In this document: in pieces, positions 54,055-62,967 of the stretch
Numbering within the stretch: position 1 is the first letter of the stretch
How the letters are laid out: every line of letters starts with the position of its first letter
NCBI RefSeq assembly: GCF_003333315.1
Contig: NZ_PSYR01000001.1
Span: 894,501 to 958,500 of the forward strand
Direction of reading: 5' to 3'
DNA: 64,000 nucleotides
Origin: Acidiferrobacter thiooxydans
GTDB taxonomy: Bacteria > Pseudomonadota > Gammaproteobacteria > Acidiferrobacterales > Acidiferrobacteraceae
Program-made: the position numbers and the translations under genes
The notes under the pieces: generated by a model
Seen by the model: only the letters and a program-made list of their open reading frames with translations
What the model was told of the DNA's origin: nothing
Databases searched by the model: none

Positions 54055-55130
54055 GCGCGGCCGGCGATAGCGTCTACATGGCGCGCGCCCTGGAACTCGC
54101 CCGTCGGGGCATGGCCACCACCCACCCCAATCCGCGGGTAGGCTGCGTCATCGTGCGTGGCGATCGGGTCGTGGGCGAAGGGTATCATCAACGTGCCGGC
54201 GAACCGCACGCCGAGCGCCTGGCCTTGTCGCAGGCGGGTGGGGCGGCCCGTGGGGCGACGGCCTATGTCACCCTCGAGCCATGCTGTCATACCGGCCGTA
54301 CCCCACCTTGCACCGATGCCCTGCTCGCGGCCGGGATCGCGCGCGTGGTGGCCGCCATGGAGGACCCGGACGCGCGCGTCCGGGGGCGCGGACTCGAGGC
54401 GTTGCGGACCGCGGGTGTGGCCGTGGACGTGGGCCTCATGGAAGGGGAGGCCGCCCGTCTGAATCGCGGCTTCATATCGCGAGCGGTACGCGCCCGCCCG
54501 TTCGTGGTGGCCAAGGCCGGGATATCCCTTGATGGGCGCACGGCGCTTGCAAGCGGCGAGAGTCAGTGGATCACGGGGGCCGCGGCGCGTGCCGATGTCC
54601 AACGGTTGCGCGCGGTGATGGGTGCCGTCATGACCGGTACAGGCACGATCCGCGCGGATGATCCGCGGCTTACGGTGCATGAGGGGGCGCCCCGCCAGCC
54701 CTTGCGCGTGGTCGTCACCTCCAGTCTGGCGATACCGCCCGACGCCCGGATTCTCGCCGGGGATGCCGACCTTATGGTCCTCACGACGACGGACGGGCCG
54801 CACGGTGACCGCCTGCGCGCCTCGGGCGCCGAGGTCGTGGCGGTGGGTGGCGCACCCGGTCAGGTGGATCTTGCCGCCGGGCTTGGGGCGCTCGCGGCCC
54901 GGGGCGTGAACGATGTGTTGGTCGAGGCCGGACCGACCCTGCTCGCAAGCCTCCTCGACCAAGGACTGATCGATGAATTGCGGCTCTATGTGGCGCCCAT
55001 GCTCCTTGGTAACGGGCGCCCGTTGGCCGATTTCACGCTCGCCAAGCTTTCGGGGGCGAGGGCCTGGCGGTATGATGAGGTGCGCAGCGTAGGGCGCGAT
55101 CTGCGCCTGATATTGACCCCCGAGACGTGA
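54051..55130 (+). CDS. ribD: Bifunctional diaminohydroxyphosphoribosylaminopyrimidine deaminase/reductase
   Basis: This 359-residue enzyme performs the second and third steps of riboflavin synthesis. The N-terminal deaminase domain has the zinc motifs PHAERLAL and [12 protein letters not shown] (residues 50-90), and [12 protein letters not shown] near the start. The C-terminal reductase domain has the NADPH block [22 protein letters not shown] and [23 protein letters not shown] 54051 overlaps the nrdR stop (GTGA); ATG 54078 is an alternative. Followed by ribE. Confidence 0.94.
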   Translation: MSAAGDSVYMARALELARRGMATTHPNPRVGCVIVRGDRVVGEGYHQRAGEPHAERLALSQAGGAARGATAYVTLEPCCHTGRTPPCTDALLAAGIARVVAAMEDPDARVRGRGLEALRTAGVAVDVGLMEGEAARLNRGFISRAVRARPFVVAKAGISLDGRTALASGESQWITGAAARADVQRLRAVMGAVMTGTGTIRADDPRLTVHEGAPRQPLRVVVTSSLAIPPDARILAGDADLMVLTTTDGPHGDRLRASGAEVVAVGGAPGQVDLAAGLGALAARGVNDVLVEAGPTLLASLLDQGLIDELRLYVAPMLLGNGRPLADFTLAKLSGARAWRYDEVRSVGRDLRLILTPET

Positions 55131-55168
55131 GGGCCCGCGCAGTCCGCGGTGACGGGGAGGGGCATGCC

Positions 55169-55774
55169 ATGTTTACAGGATTGATCCAAAGCCGCGGCAC
55201 GGTCGTGCAGCGCGTCGCGCGCGCGACCGGGGCCAGGCTGACCATTGATGCGCCGGAGTGGGCCGTTAATGGCTGGGTGCTCGGTGAGAGCATTGCCGTA
55301 AACGGTGTGTGCCTTACCCTCGTGGAGGGTTCGGCATCGGGTTTCTGTGCCGACCTGTCCGCGGAGACCCTGGCGCGTACGGCCCTGTCGTCCCTGCGGC
55401 CGGGGCATGCGCTCAACCTTGAGCGCGCCTTGAAGGTGGGGGAGTCGCTGGGCGGACATCTGGTCACGGGGCATGTCGACGGGGTGGCCACGGTCCTACG
55501 GCTCGAGCGCGACGGGGATGGGCGGAGATTGGCACTCGAGATCCCGCAGGCCCTGACGCGCTACGTGGCACGCAAAGGGTCGTTATGCGTGGATGGCGTG
55601 AGCCTCACGGTCAATGCCATAGAGGGCACCGTTGCGCATTTTGCTATCGTACCCCATACGCTTTCGGCCACGACGCTAGGTGGGCTCGTCCCGGACGCGC
55701 CGGTGAATATCGAGGTGGATCTGATCGCTCGCTATCTGGAGCGTCTGCTGCCGGAGTTCATGGGGCGACCGTGA
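55169..55774 (+). CDS. ribE: Riboflavin synthase, alpha subunit
   Basis: This 201-residue enzyme makes riboflavin from two lumazine molecules. Two repeated lumazine-binding domains are clear: MFTGLIQSRGTV ... NGVCLTLVEG and GHLVTGHVDGV ... DGVSLTVNAIEG. Start ATG 55169 follows GGGAGGGG; an earlier GTG at 55127 gives an unneeded extension. Its 3' end overlaps the end of an opposite-strand lipoprotein gene by 17 bases. Confidence 0.94.
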   Translation: MFTGLIQSRGTVVQRVARATGARLTIDAPEWAVNGWVLGESIAVNGVCLTLVEGSASGFCADLSAETLARTALSSLRPGHALNLERALKVGESLGGHLVTGHVDGVATVLRLERDGDGRRLALEIPQALTRYVARKGSLCVDGVSLTVNAIEGTVAHFAIVPHTLSATTLGGLVPDAPVNIEVDLIARYLERLLPEFMGRP

Positions 55775-56273
55775 ATCGGGTCCTGGCACGCGCGATCAGC
55801 GTCGGTGACCCCTGTCCCCAGCGGGCATAAAGCAGACTCACGACCTCATAACGCCCGGGTGGTGCCTGTCTTGGGATCGGCAGCGTCACGCGCGCCTCAT
55901 AGACGCCACTGCCTGTGATCTCATGGCCTATGAAGGCGCGGTGATTGGCGACCAGCCGGCCATGTGTATAGAAATCACGGATCTCGACGATATGCAGGGG
56001 GCCTGTGCCGCGCCGCAGCGCCAGCTCCTTGGTCAGGACCAGCGAGCCGCAGGGTCGGCCGCGTCGTGGGCGCACCAAGAGGCGATAATGCAAGACTTGA
56101 ATCTCCCCCGGGGCCAACATGCCCAAAATATGGGTCCGTGCGTAGGCCGTGGACCACGCCGTGCCTACCCGGCAGCCCGCAGCCGAGGTCCGGTGGGGAT
56201 GCGCGGGGAGCGGAACGCAGCCGACCGCTACCAGGACGAGGCTAACCGCCCCAAGCGTGCGCCAATGCGGCAT
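55758..56273 (-). CDS. Hypothetical lipoprotein
   Basis: This 171-residue protein has a lipoprotein signal (MPHWRTLGAVSLVLVAVGC, lipobox VAVGC, Cys19), then a beta-rich domain with PGEIQVLHYRLLVRP, LHIVEIRDFYTHGRLVANH and PGRYEVVSLLYARWGQGS. The mature part looks like an immunoglobulin-like fold but matches nothing I know. It overlaps the pseudokinase gene upstream by 32 bases and is therefore its coupled partner. It interrupts the riboflavin operon on the opposite strand. Confidence 0.65.
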   Translation of the reverse strand: MPHWRTLGAVSLVLVAVGCVPLPAHPHRTSAAGCRVGTAWSTAYARTHILGMLAPGEIQVLHYRLLVRPRRGRPCGSLVLTKELALRRGTGPLHIVEIRDFYTHGRLVANHRAFIGHEITGSGVYEARVTLPIPRQAPPGRYEVVSLLYARWGQGSPTLIARARTRFTVAP

Positions 56274-57408
56274 AGGCTCCCGGGCGTATGACAGTCTTGG
56301 GGTGGGCGGTACCAGGGCGTGCCGGGGTGGTAGCCGGCCTCGCCGCGGGGCTTATCGTCGAGCGAGGCCTAGCACCTTTGGGCATCACGCCATGGGCCAT
56401 ACGCACGACCGTATGGGCCATGTGCGCGACCGGCTGCAGGGCCGCCTGGCGATGGGGCCATCCGAGCTTGACCCCGAGCAGTACCAGGGCCACGACGAGC
56501 GCGACCGCAAGCCCCAGGCGTTTGCGCCCGGCCAGTGGCCGTCCCCAACCGGGCCGTTCGTGGAAGGCCGGCAGCATCGGGTTGATCGACGGCTCGTCGA
56601 AGAGGTCGGAGAGTTCGGCGGCCGACAGGGCGGCGGCGAATGCGCCGGTGGTCGGCGCCGCGGGGGCCATGCGGCCGTCGGCCGGCTGATCGGGTGGTGG
56701 CGCGGGTTCCCGGGGCCCCGTGTCCACGGCGGCTGTATCGGTGTCATCCGACCGGTGGGCAGCGGCCACCGCCAGGCGTAGGGCGCGGGCGGTGGGGTAG
56801 CGTCCCAGGAGCGCCCCGCGCACGACGTCTGTCAAAGTCCCGGCCTCGGCCCCGAGGAGTTCCTGCATGAGGCGGCCTGCGGCGCGCACATCGTCAGCCG
56901 GGGTGGGCGGGGACTCGCCGAGGCTCGTCTGCCGGAAATCCAGGAGCTTGATACGCTGGTCGGTGGTGAGAAAGATGTTGTCGGCGCGGATCGCTCCGTG
57001 GGCGAGCCCTTGACCATGAACCGCCTCGAGTGCGCTCAAGACCTCCTGTATCCATTGTGCCACACGATCCTCGGCCAGCGTCCCGACGCGCTCACGGCGG
57101 GCCTTCAGGGTCTCGCCGACCAGGTATTCGAGGATCAGGACCGAGGGCTCGGACCACAGGCCGTGCAGGGTGACGATATGGGGATGGCCAAAGCGCGCGA
57201 GCACCCGCCCCTCGGCGATCACCGAGATGGCGCCGCGGGGGGCGGTCTTCAAGGCTACGGGCCGGTCCAGACTCAAGTCCTGGGCCATGTAGACTACACT
57301 GCGCGGCCCGCAAGACAGGGTGCTCAACACCAGATAGGGACCCAGGGTCCGCCCGGGCTCAATCAGTGAGGCGCGTGGTTCATTGCGGCCGGTTCTATGC
57401 GGTTCCAT
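56242..57408 (-). CDS. Serine/threonine protein kinase homologue, predicted pseudokinase, membrane-anchored
   Basis: This 388-residue protein has a Hanks-type kinase fold (about residues 20-220), then a Pro/Ala-rich linker, a membrane helix near residue 300 (LGLAVALVVALVLLGVKLGW) and a periplasmic tail. The lysine VALKTA (Lys54) is present. The glycine loop is broken (LSCGPRSVVY), the HRD motif is HGA (Ala139 instead of Asp), and DFG is DFR (residues 157-159). Catalysis is therefore unlikely; such proteins act as scaffolds or sensors. ATG 57408 has GGGGGATGGAAG upstream. It shares an operon with the lipoprotein at 55758. Confidence 0.85.
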   Translation of the reverse strand: MEPHRTGRNEPRASLIEPGRTLGPYLVLSTLSCGPRSVVYMAQDLSLDRPVALKTAPRGAISVIAEGRVLARFGHPHIVTLHGLWSEPSVLILEYLVGETLKARRERVGTLAEDRVAQWIQEVLSALEAVHGQGLAHGAIRADNIFLTTDQRIKLLDFRQTSLGESPPTPADDVRAAGRLMQELLGAEAGTLTDVVRGALLGRYPTARALRLAVAAAHRSDDTDTAAVDTGPREPAPPPDQPADGRMAPAAPTTGAFAAALSAAELSDLFDEPSINPMLPAFHERPGWGRPLAGRKRLGLAVALVVALVLLGVKLGWPHRQAALQPVAHMAHTVVRMAHGVMPKGARPRSTISPAARPATTPARPGTAHPKTVIRPGAYAALAHAWGG

Positions 57409-57474
57409 CGACTTCCATCCCCCGGTCAGTCATAATTCGGGCCCGGTCAGCTCGTCGGTTGCAGTGTCACGTTC

Positions 57475-58581
57475 ATGCCTATAAGCCCTATCTCCGAGAT
57501 CATAGACGAACTCAAGGCCGGCCGCATGGTGGTCATCATGGACGACGCCGACCGTGAAAACGAAGGCGACCTTCTGATGGCCGCCGAAGCGGTCACGCCC
57601 GAGGCCATCAATTTCATGGTACGCCACGGGCGCGGTCTCGTCTGTCTGACCTTAACCCCAGAGCGCTGCCAAAGGCTGGGGCTCGAGCCCATGGTCAAGG
57701 AGAATGGTTCGCGTTATGCGACACACTTCACCGCCTCCATAGAGGCCGCCGAGGGCGTGACCACCGGCATCTCCGCTGCCGACCGGGCCGCCACCATTCG
57801 CGCCGCCATCGCCCCGCAGGCCAAGGCGCGCGATCTCGTGAGCCCCGGCCATATATTTCCGATCATGGCCCGACGCGGCGGCGTCCTGGCGCGCGCCGGC
57901 CATACCGAGGCCGGTGTCGATCTGGCCCGTTTCGCGGGCTTCGAGCCGGCCGCGGTCATCTGTGAGATCCTGAAGGATGATGGCGAAATGGCCCGTCAGC
58001 CGGATCTCGAGCGCTTCGCGGCCGAGCACCACCTGAAAATCGGCACGATCGCTGACCTCATTCATTATCGCCTACAGCATCATTCCAGCGTACACCGCCT
58101 GGATGAGCGGTTGATCGAGACCGTCCACGGGTCGTTCCGGCAGGTGGCCTACCACGATGACATCGAGGACCGCGTCCATCTGGCGCTCGTATGTGGCGAG
58201 ATCGATGCCCAGCCGCTGCCGGTACGCGTGCACGTCCAGGAGAGCCTCCTGGATCTCGTGAGCGATGTCCATGCACCGTCGTGGACGCTTGCCGGCGCCT
58301 TGCGTCATGTCGCGGCCGCCGGGCGTGGGGTGGTGGTGTTGCTGGATCAGCCGGCGCCCACGGCGTCGACACTGGCGCGCCTCAAGAGTCCGATCCCGGA
58401 ACCGGTGGCCCCCCTCGGCGCGGGGCGTGAGATCATGCGCACCGTGGGTCTTGGGAGCCAGATCCTGCTGGATCTCGGGGTGCGCAAGATGCAGGTCCTG
58501 GGGCACCCGCGCAAGACGCCGGGTCTCGCCGGGTTTCATTTGGAGGTCGTGGAATACGTGACACCCAGGGGGAAGGAATGA
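57475..58581 (+). CDS. ribB: 3,4-dihydroxy-2-butanone-4-phosphate synthase with degenerate RibA-like domain
   Basis: This 368-residue protein has an N-terminal RibB domain ([16 protein letters not shown], the metal-site block; [42 protein letters not shown]) that turns ribulose-5-phosphate into the four-carbon unit. The C-terminal part is homologous to GTP cyclohydrolase II but lacks its GDVFGSLRCDCG zinc site; only [11 protein letters not shown] and the tail [14 protein letters not shown] remain. So only RibB activity is expected and a separate ribA must exist elsewhere. Start ATG 57475 is reasonable; 66 bases separate it from the divergent pseudokinase gene, with no FMN riboswitch. Confidence 0.93.
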   Translation: MPISPISEIIDELKAGRMVVIMDDADRENEGDLLMAAEAVTPEAINFMVRHGRGLVCLTLTPERCQRLGLEPMVKENGSRYATHFTASIEAAEGVTTGISAADRAATIRAAIAPQAKARDLVSPGHIFPIMARRGGVLARAGHTEAGVDLARFAGFEPAAVICEILKDDGEMARQPDLERFAAEHHLKIGTIADLIHYRLQHHSSVHRLDERLIETVHGSFRQVAYHDDIEDRVHLALVCGEIDAQPLPVRVHVQESLLDLVSDVHAPSWTLAGALRHVAAAGRGVVVLLDQPAPTASTLARLKSPIPEPVAPLGAGREIMRTVGLGSQILLDLGVRKMQVLGHPRKTPGLAGFHLEVVEYVTPRGKE

Positions 58582-59057
58582 GTAGCGAGCGCGTGATCGA
58601 TGGATCGTTGGTGGCGGGGGAGGCGCGCTTTGGCATCGTCCTGGCGCGTTTCAATGCCTTCGTGGGCGAACGCCTTCTAGAGGGGGCGCTCGATACCCTG
58701 CGCCGCCACGGGGCGGCGCCCGAGTCCATTACCGTGGTGCGCGTACCTGGGGCCTTTGAATTGCCGCTAGCCGCCCAAGCGATGGCGGAGGCGGGTGTCT
58801 ACGAGGGCCTCGTGGCGCTGGGCGCGGTCATCCGCGGCGCGACGCCCCACTTTGATTTCGTGGCCGGGGAATGCGTGAAAGGGCTCGCGCAGGTCGGCCT
58901 TAAGACCGGCGTCCCGGTGGCCTTGGGCGTACTGACCACCGATACCGTCGCCCAGGCCATAGACCGGTCGGGGGCCAAGGCCGGCAACAAGGGGGCCGAG
59001 GCCGCCCTGTCGATCCTGGAGATGGTCGACGTCCTGCGCCGCCTGCGACACTCATGA
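58578..59057 (+). CDS. ribH: 6,7-dimethyl-8-ribityllumazine synthase
   Basis: This 159-residue lumazine synthase condenses the RibB product with the pyrimidine. Signature blocks are [55 protein letters not shown] and [15 protein letters not shown] 58578 overlaps the previous stop (ATGA). Its stop overlaps the next start (ATGA at 59054), linking it to nusB. Confidence 0.95.
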   Translation: MSSERVIDGSLVAGEARFGIVLARFNAFVGERLLEGALDTLRRHGAAPESITVVRVPGAFELPLAAQAMAEAGVYEGLVALGAVIRGATPHFDFVAGECVKGLAQVGLKTGVPVALGVLTTDTVAQAIDRSGAKAGNKGAEAALSILEMVDVLRRLRHS

Positions 59058-59478
59058 GCGGGGCGCGCTCGCGCGCCCGCGGGCAGGCACTGCAGGCCTT
59101 GTATCAGTGGCAGCTGACCGCCCAGCCCCCCATGACATAGGCCGGCTATTTCTACGCGATCCGGAGAGTACCGGTGGCGTCGACGAGGCCTATTTCGCAG
59201 AACTGATCCGCGAGGTACCGGTGCATGTGGAGGAGCTCGATGGTTTGCTGAGCGCGCACCTCGATCGCGCCATTGCCGAGGTCGACCCGGTCGAGCGCGC
59301 CATCCTGCGCATCGGTGCCTATGAGTTGTGTTATCGTCTCGAGATCGGCCCGCGGATCGTATTGAACGAAGCGGTGGAGCTTGCCAAGCGTTACGGGGGT
59401 GAGGCCGGCCACAAGTTCGTGAACGCCGTGCTCGACGGCGTGGCCAAAGTCGTGCGCGCCCCCGGGGGGCGCCGTTGA
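59054..59478 (+). pseudogene. nusB: Transcription antitermination protein NusB, frameshifted
   Basis: NusB joins the rRNA antitermination complex. The gene starts [20 protein letters not shown] at ATG 59054 (overlapping ribH) but stops after QLTAQPPMT. The rest, from about 59131, is in another frame: HDIGRLFLRDPESTGGVDEAYFAELIR, DRAIAEVDPVERAILRIGAYELCY and VLNEAVELAKRYGGEAGHKFVNAVLDGVAK. A run of six C at 59126-59131 marks the break; seven would join QPPHDIGR. As nusB is conserved and normally important, a sequencing error in the homopolymer is quite likely. Confidence 0.85.
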
Positions 59479-60450
59479 GTGGATGAATTCGATCTCATAG
59501 AAGAGTTCTTTACGCGCCCGGCGCGGCACGCGGAGGTGGTCCTCGGGGTCGGCGATGATGCCGCCCTGTTGACCCTGGCCGGGGCCGCGAACACGCTTGC
59601 CGTGACCACCGACACCCTGATAGAGGGCGTGCATTTTCTGCCGTCGGCCCCGGGTTTTGATGTCGGCTACAAGGCGCTCGCGGTGAATGTGAGTGATCTT
59701 GCGGCCATGGGCGCGTGCCCCTTGGCGTTTCTTTTGAGTCTGACCTTGCCTGCGGTCGATCGCAGGTGGCTTGCCGGTTTTCGTGACGGCCTCTTTGCGC
59801 TCGCCGATGCCGTGGGTCTCGACTTGATCGGTGGCGACACCGTACGCGGACCGCTTGCGGTGACCATCACTGCGCTTGGTACCGTGGCGCCGGGGACAGC
59901 GCTACGCCGCGATGGGGCGCGACCGGGCGATCGCGTCTACGTCTCGGGCCTGTTAGGGGAGGCGGCGCTCGGCTTTTTCCTGCGTGCCGGACGCCTGTCC
60001 TTGCCGCCCGAGTTCCAGGAGTCGGTGCTGGCCCGGCTCGACCGTCCGTGGCCGCGGATCCATGAGGGGCAGGCGCTGATCGGTATCGCCTCGGCGGCCA
60101 TCGACATCTCTGACGGGCTGGTTGCCGATCTCGGCCATATCCTGAAGGCGAGCGGCGTGGGCGCGAGGCTGGATCTGCGCCGGCTGCCCCTGTCCGATGC
60201 CTACGACGCGGCGTTCCCGACCTTGGGCTACGATCCCGCGCTGGTCTTCGGAGATGATTACGAGCTCTGTTTTACGGTACCGCCCGAGCGCGTGCCGGCC
60301 TTGGCGGGGGTCGCATCACGCCTGATGTGCGGCCTGCATTACATCGGCGATATCGTCGCCGGCGCGGGGCTTACCCTGCACGATGGTCAGGGCGCCTATA
60401 CGCCGGCGCGCGCCGGCTACAACCATTTCGATGATGCGGGATCGCTTTAG
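59479..60450 (+). CDS. thiL: Thiamine-monophosphate kinase
   Basis: This 323-residue ATP-dependent kinase makes thiamine diphosphate. Blocks are VVLGVGDDAALLTL, TTDTLIEGVHFLP, VNVSDLAAMGACPLAFLLSL, IGGDTVRGPLAVTITALG and AIDISDGLVADLGHIL. GTG 59479 begins directly at the nusB stop. Member of the nusB-thiL-pgpA unit found across gammaproteobacteria; overlaps pgpA by 20 bases. Confidence 0.95.
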   Translation: MDEFDLIEEFFTRPARHAEVVLGVGDDAALLTLAGAANTLAVTTDTLIEGVHFLPSAPGFDVGYKALAVNVSDLAAMGACPLAFLLSLTLPAVDRRWLAGFRDGLFALADAVGLDLIGGDTVRGPLAVTITALGTVAPGTALRRDGARPGDRVYVSGLLGEAALGFFLRAGRLSLPPEFQESVLARLDRPWPRIHEGQALIGIASAAIDISDGLVADLGHILKASGVGARLDLRRLPLSDAYDAAFPTLGYDPALVFGDDYELCFTVPPERVPALAGVASRLMCGLHYIGDIVAGAGLTLHDGQGAYTPARAGYNHFDDAGSL

Positions 60451-60895
60451 TGTGTGGTGGGCGACCGGCCTCGGGGTAGGTTGGTCGCCCCGTGCCCCGG
60501 GCACCATGGGCTCGCTGGTGGCGCTCGCGCTGTGGTGGCCGGCCGGGTCCTGGGGGCTTCGACTCTATGCCGTATTGCTCGCCGCCGCGATCATTATCGG
60601 TGTGCCGGTCACGGCGCGCGCGGCCCGGGTCCTCGGGCGGCAGGACCCGCCGATGGTGGTTTGGGATGAGGTCGCGGGGATGGGTGTGGCCCTGTTTGCG
60701 GTTCCGCACCAAGTCCTTTGGTTTGCGGTGGCCTTTGGCCTGTTCCGGCTGTTTGATATCGTAAAGCCGTTTCCGATCGCGCGCCTCGAGGCCTTGCCGG
60801 GCGGCTATGGCATCATGTTTGACGATGTATGGGCCGGCCTCTATGCCGCGCTCCTGGTCCACGGAGGCCTATGGATGGCAAGCGGCACGCCCTGA
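60431..60895 (+). CDS. pgpA: Phosphatidylglycerophosphatase A
   Basis: This 154-residue membrane phosphatase removes the phosphate from PGP in phospholipid synthesis. It has the PgpA blocks WSPRAPGTMGSLVALALW, MVVWDEVAGMGVALF and FRLFDIVKPFPI with about three membrane segments. The start at ATG 60431 (or 60434) lies inside the thiL end. Its C-terminus overlaps the cinA-like gene. Confidence 0.94.
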   Translation: MMRDRFSVWWATGLGVGWSPRAPGTMGSLVALALWWPAGSWGLRLYAVLLAAAIIIGVPVTARAARVLGRQDPPMVVWDEVAGMGVALFAVPHQVLWFAVAFGLFRLFDIVKPFPIARLEALPGGYGIMFDDVWAGLYAALLVHGGLWMASGTP

Positions 60896-61380
60896 TCCGG
60901 ACCCTGGCGGCCGCGGTCGGCGCGCGATTGGCGGCTGCAGGACAGACGGTAACCGTCGCCGAGTCCTGCACCGGCGGCCTGTTGGCCGCGGCCCTGACCG
61001 ATGTCCCTGGCAGTTCGGCCTGGTTTGGTTATGGGTTCGTGACTTACGCACCCGAGGCCAAGCACAGGCTGCTGGGAGTCGCCTGGGAGCGCCTGGATGG
61101 GAACACCATCGTCAGCGAGGCCACGGCCCTGTCGATGGCGCGCGGGGCGCTTGCGGTGAGCGGTGCCGATATCGCGATCGGCGTTACCGGGATTGCCGGG
61201 CCCACGGGCGGGACCCCGGAGTGCCCGGTGGGCACGGTGGCGATCGGTTGGGCCGCAGACGGCTGGGAACACGCCGCGACCCATCGTTTCACCGGGGACC
61301 GTTCGGCGGTGCGCGCGCAGGCAGTGGTGGCGGCCCTGGATGGCCTTCAGGGTCGGCTGGGGCCCGCTTTTCCTGGCTAG
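60871..61380 (+). CDS. pncC: CinA-like nicotinamide-nucleotide amidase
   Basis: This 169-residue CinA C-terminal domain protein deamidates NMN to nicotinate mononucleotide. Key motifs are TVAESCTGGLLAAALTDVPGSS and ITGIAGPTGGTPE-like VTGIAGPTGGTPECPVG with SEATALSMARGAL. Stand-alone form, without the N-terminal molybdopterin-binding part of CinA. ATG 60871 has GGAGG upstream. Followed by recA after about 60 bases, as in many proteobacteria. Confidence 0.93.
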   Translation: MDGKRHALIRTLAAAVGARLAAAGQTVTVAESCTGGLLAAALTDVPGSSAWFGYGFVTYAPEAKHRLLGVAWERLDGNTIVSEATALSMARGALAVSGADIAIGVTGIAGPTGGTPECPVGTVAIGWAADGWEHAATHRFTGDRSAVRAQAVVAALDGLQGRLGPAFPG

Positions 61381-61439
61381 GTCCCAAACAATGCTTTATG
61401 AGATAATCGCCCTCTTGCGCGATTCGCGGGGGTAATGGA

Positions 61440-62483
61440 ATGGATGTCAACAAGGGCAAGGCCTTGAGCGCCGCTCTCGGTCAGATCGAAAAGCAGTTCG
61501 GGAAGGGGTCGGTCATGCGGCTCGGCGATGCCGGCGAGGTATCGGCGGTCGCGGCCGTGCCTACCGGATCACTGGGGCTCGATATGGCGCTCGGCATCGG
61601 CGGCCTGCCGCGGGGCCGGGTGGTCGAAATCTACGGCCCGGAGTCGTCGGGCAAGACCACCTTGACCTTGCATGTCGTGGCGCAGGCCCAAAAGGCCGGG
61701 GGTACGGCGGCGTTCATCGATGCCGAGCACGCCCTCGACCCGGCCTATGCCAAGCGTCTAGGGGTGAATGTCGATGATCTCTTGGTGTCGCAGCCGGATT
61801 CGGGCGAGCAGGCGCTCGAGATCACCGATATGCTGGTGCGCTCCGGCGGAGTGGATGTAGTGGTCGTCGACTCGGTGGCGGCGTTGACGCCCAAGGCCGA
61901 GATCGAGGGCGAGATGGGTGACTCGCATGTCGGGTTGCAGGCGCGACTCATGTCGCAGGCCTTGCGCAAGCTCACGGGTAATATCAAGCGCTCGAACACG
62001 CTCGTGATCTTCATCAACCAGATCCGCATGAAGATCGGGGTGATGTTTGGCAACCCCGAGACCACGACCGGGGGTAACGCCCTCAAGTTCTATGCCTCGG
62101 TCCGTCTGGACATCCGTCGCATCGGCACCATAAAGCGTGGCGAAGAGGTGATAGGTAGCCAGACGCGCGTCAAGGTCGTGAAGAACAAGATCGCCCCGCC
62201 CTTCCGGCAATGCGAGTTCGATATCCTCTACGATCAAGGCGTGTCGAAGGAGGGTGAACTGATCGAGTTGGGGGTGGCCTCGAATCTGGTGGAGAAGTCC
62301 GGGGCCTGGTACTCGTATGGAGGCGAGCGCATAGGCCAGGGCAAGGACAATGCGCGTCAGTATCTGCGCGACAACCCGACCATTGCCGCGGATCTGGAGG
62401 CGAAGCTCCGGGCATCGTTCATGACCAAACCCGCGGGGACATCGGGCGATGACCTGGTGCCTGATGGCGGGGATGATGTGTGA
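61440..62483 (+). CDS. recA: Recombinase A
   Basis: This 347-residue recombinase drives homologous recombination and triggers the SOS response. It shows [26 protein letters not shown], the P-loop [10 protein letters not shown] near residue 66, [36 protein letters not shown] and [14 protein letters not shown]. The ribosome site is GCGGGGG at 61426-61432. I do not see a CTG-N10-CAG LexA box in the short upstream gap. It overlaps recX. Confidence 0.97.
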   Translation: MDVNKGKALSAALGQIEKQFGKGSVMRLGDAGEVSAVAAVPTGSLGLDMALGIGGLPRGRVVEIYGPESSGKTTLTLHVVAQAQKAGGTAAFIDAEHALDPAYAKRLGVNVDDLLVSQPDSGEQALEITDMLVRSGGVDVVVVDSVAALTPKAEIEGEMGDSHVGLQARLMSQALRKLTGNIKRSNTLVIFINQIRMKIGVMFGNPETTTGGNALKFYASVRLDIRRIGTIKRGEEVIGSQTRVKVVKNKIAPPFRQCEFDILYDQGVSKEGELIELGVASNLVEKSGAWYSYGGERIGQGKDNARQYLRDNPTIAADLEAKLRASFMTKPAGTSGDDLVPDGGDDV

Positions 62484-62932
62484 ATGCAGGGCGTGAGCCT
62501 GCGAGTCGCTATGGCCTGGCGCTGCTTGCGCGGCGCGATTATAGCCGGCAGGAATTGATCGAGCGCCTGTGTCGACGGGGTTATAGCGCCGCCGAGGCGG
62601 CAGACGCCGCCGCCGAGCTCGCCGCCAGCCGGGCGCTTTCCGATGAACGCTACGCGGCCGAACGGGTCCGCGGGCGCGTCGCCCAGGGGATGGGGCCTGT
62701 GCGTATCGTGGTGGAGTTGAGAGCCAAGGGGGTGTCGGCCGAGATCATAGCCGCGGCACTCGCCCCGGAAGAGGGGGCATGGGCCGCGCGGGCGGCGGCT
62801 GCGCGCACCAAGCGCTTTGGGATGGCGATCCCGGAGGATCGCCGCGAGCGCGCGCGCCAGGCGCGTTTCCTGCAGGCGCGAGGCTTTCGCCACGAAGATA
62901 TTATTTTTGCGGTGGATGCGCAGCAAGACTGA
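62480..62932 (+). CDS. recX: RecA regulator RecX
   Basis: This 150-residue helical protein inhibits RecA. Blocks are [54 protein letters not shown] and [21 protein letters not shown], the three-repeat RecX pattern. GTG 62480 overlaps the recA stop (GTGTGA). Length is normal. Confidence 0.92.
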   Translation: MNAGREPASRYGLALLARRDYSRQELIERLCRRGYSAAEAADAAAELAASRALSDERYAAERVRGRVAQGMGPVRIVVELRAKGVSAEIIAAALAPEEGAWAARAAAARTKRFGMAIPEDRRERARQARFLQARGFRHEDIIFAVDAQQD

Positions 62933-62967
62933 CCCGATAACGACAACCGAGCACACCATAGCACACC

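Noticed and set aside
57409-57474. FMN riboswitch before ribB
   Set aside because: The gap to the divergent gene is only 66 bases, too short for the RFN element, and no conserved stems are seen.
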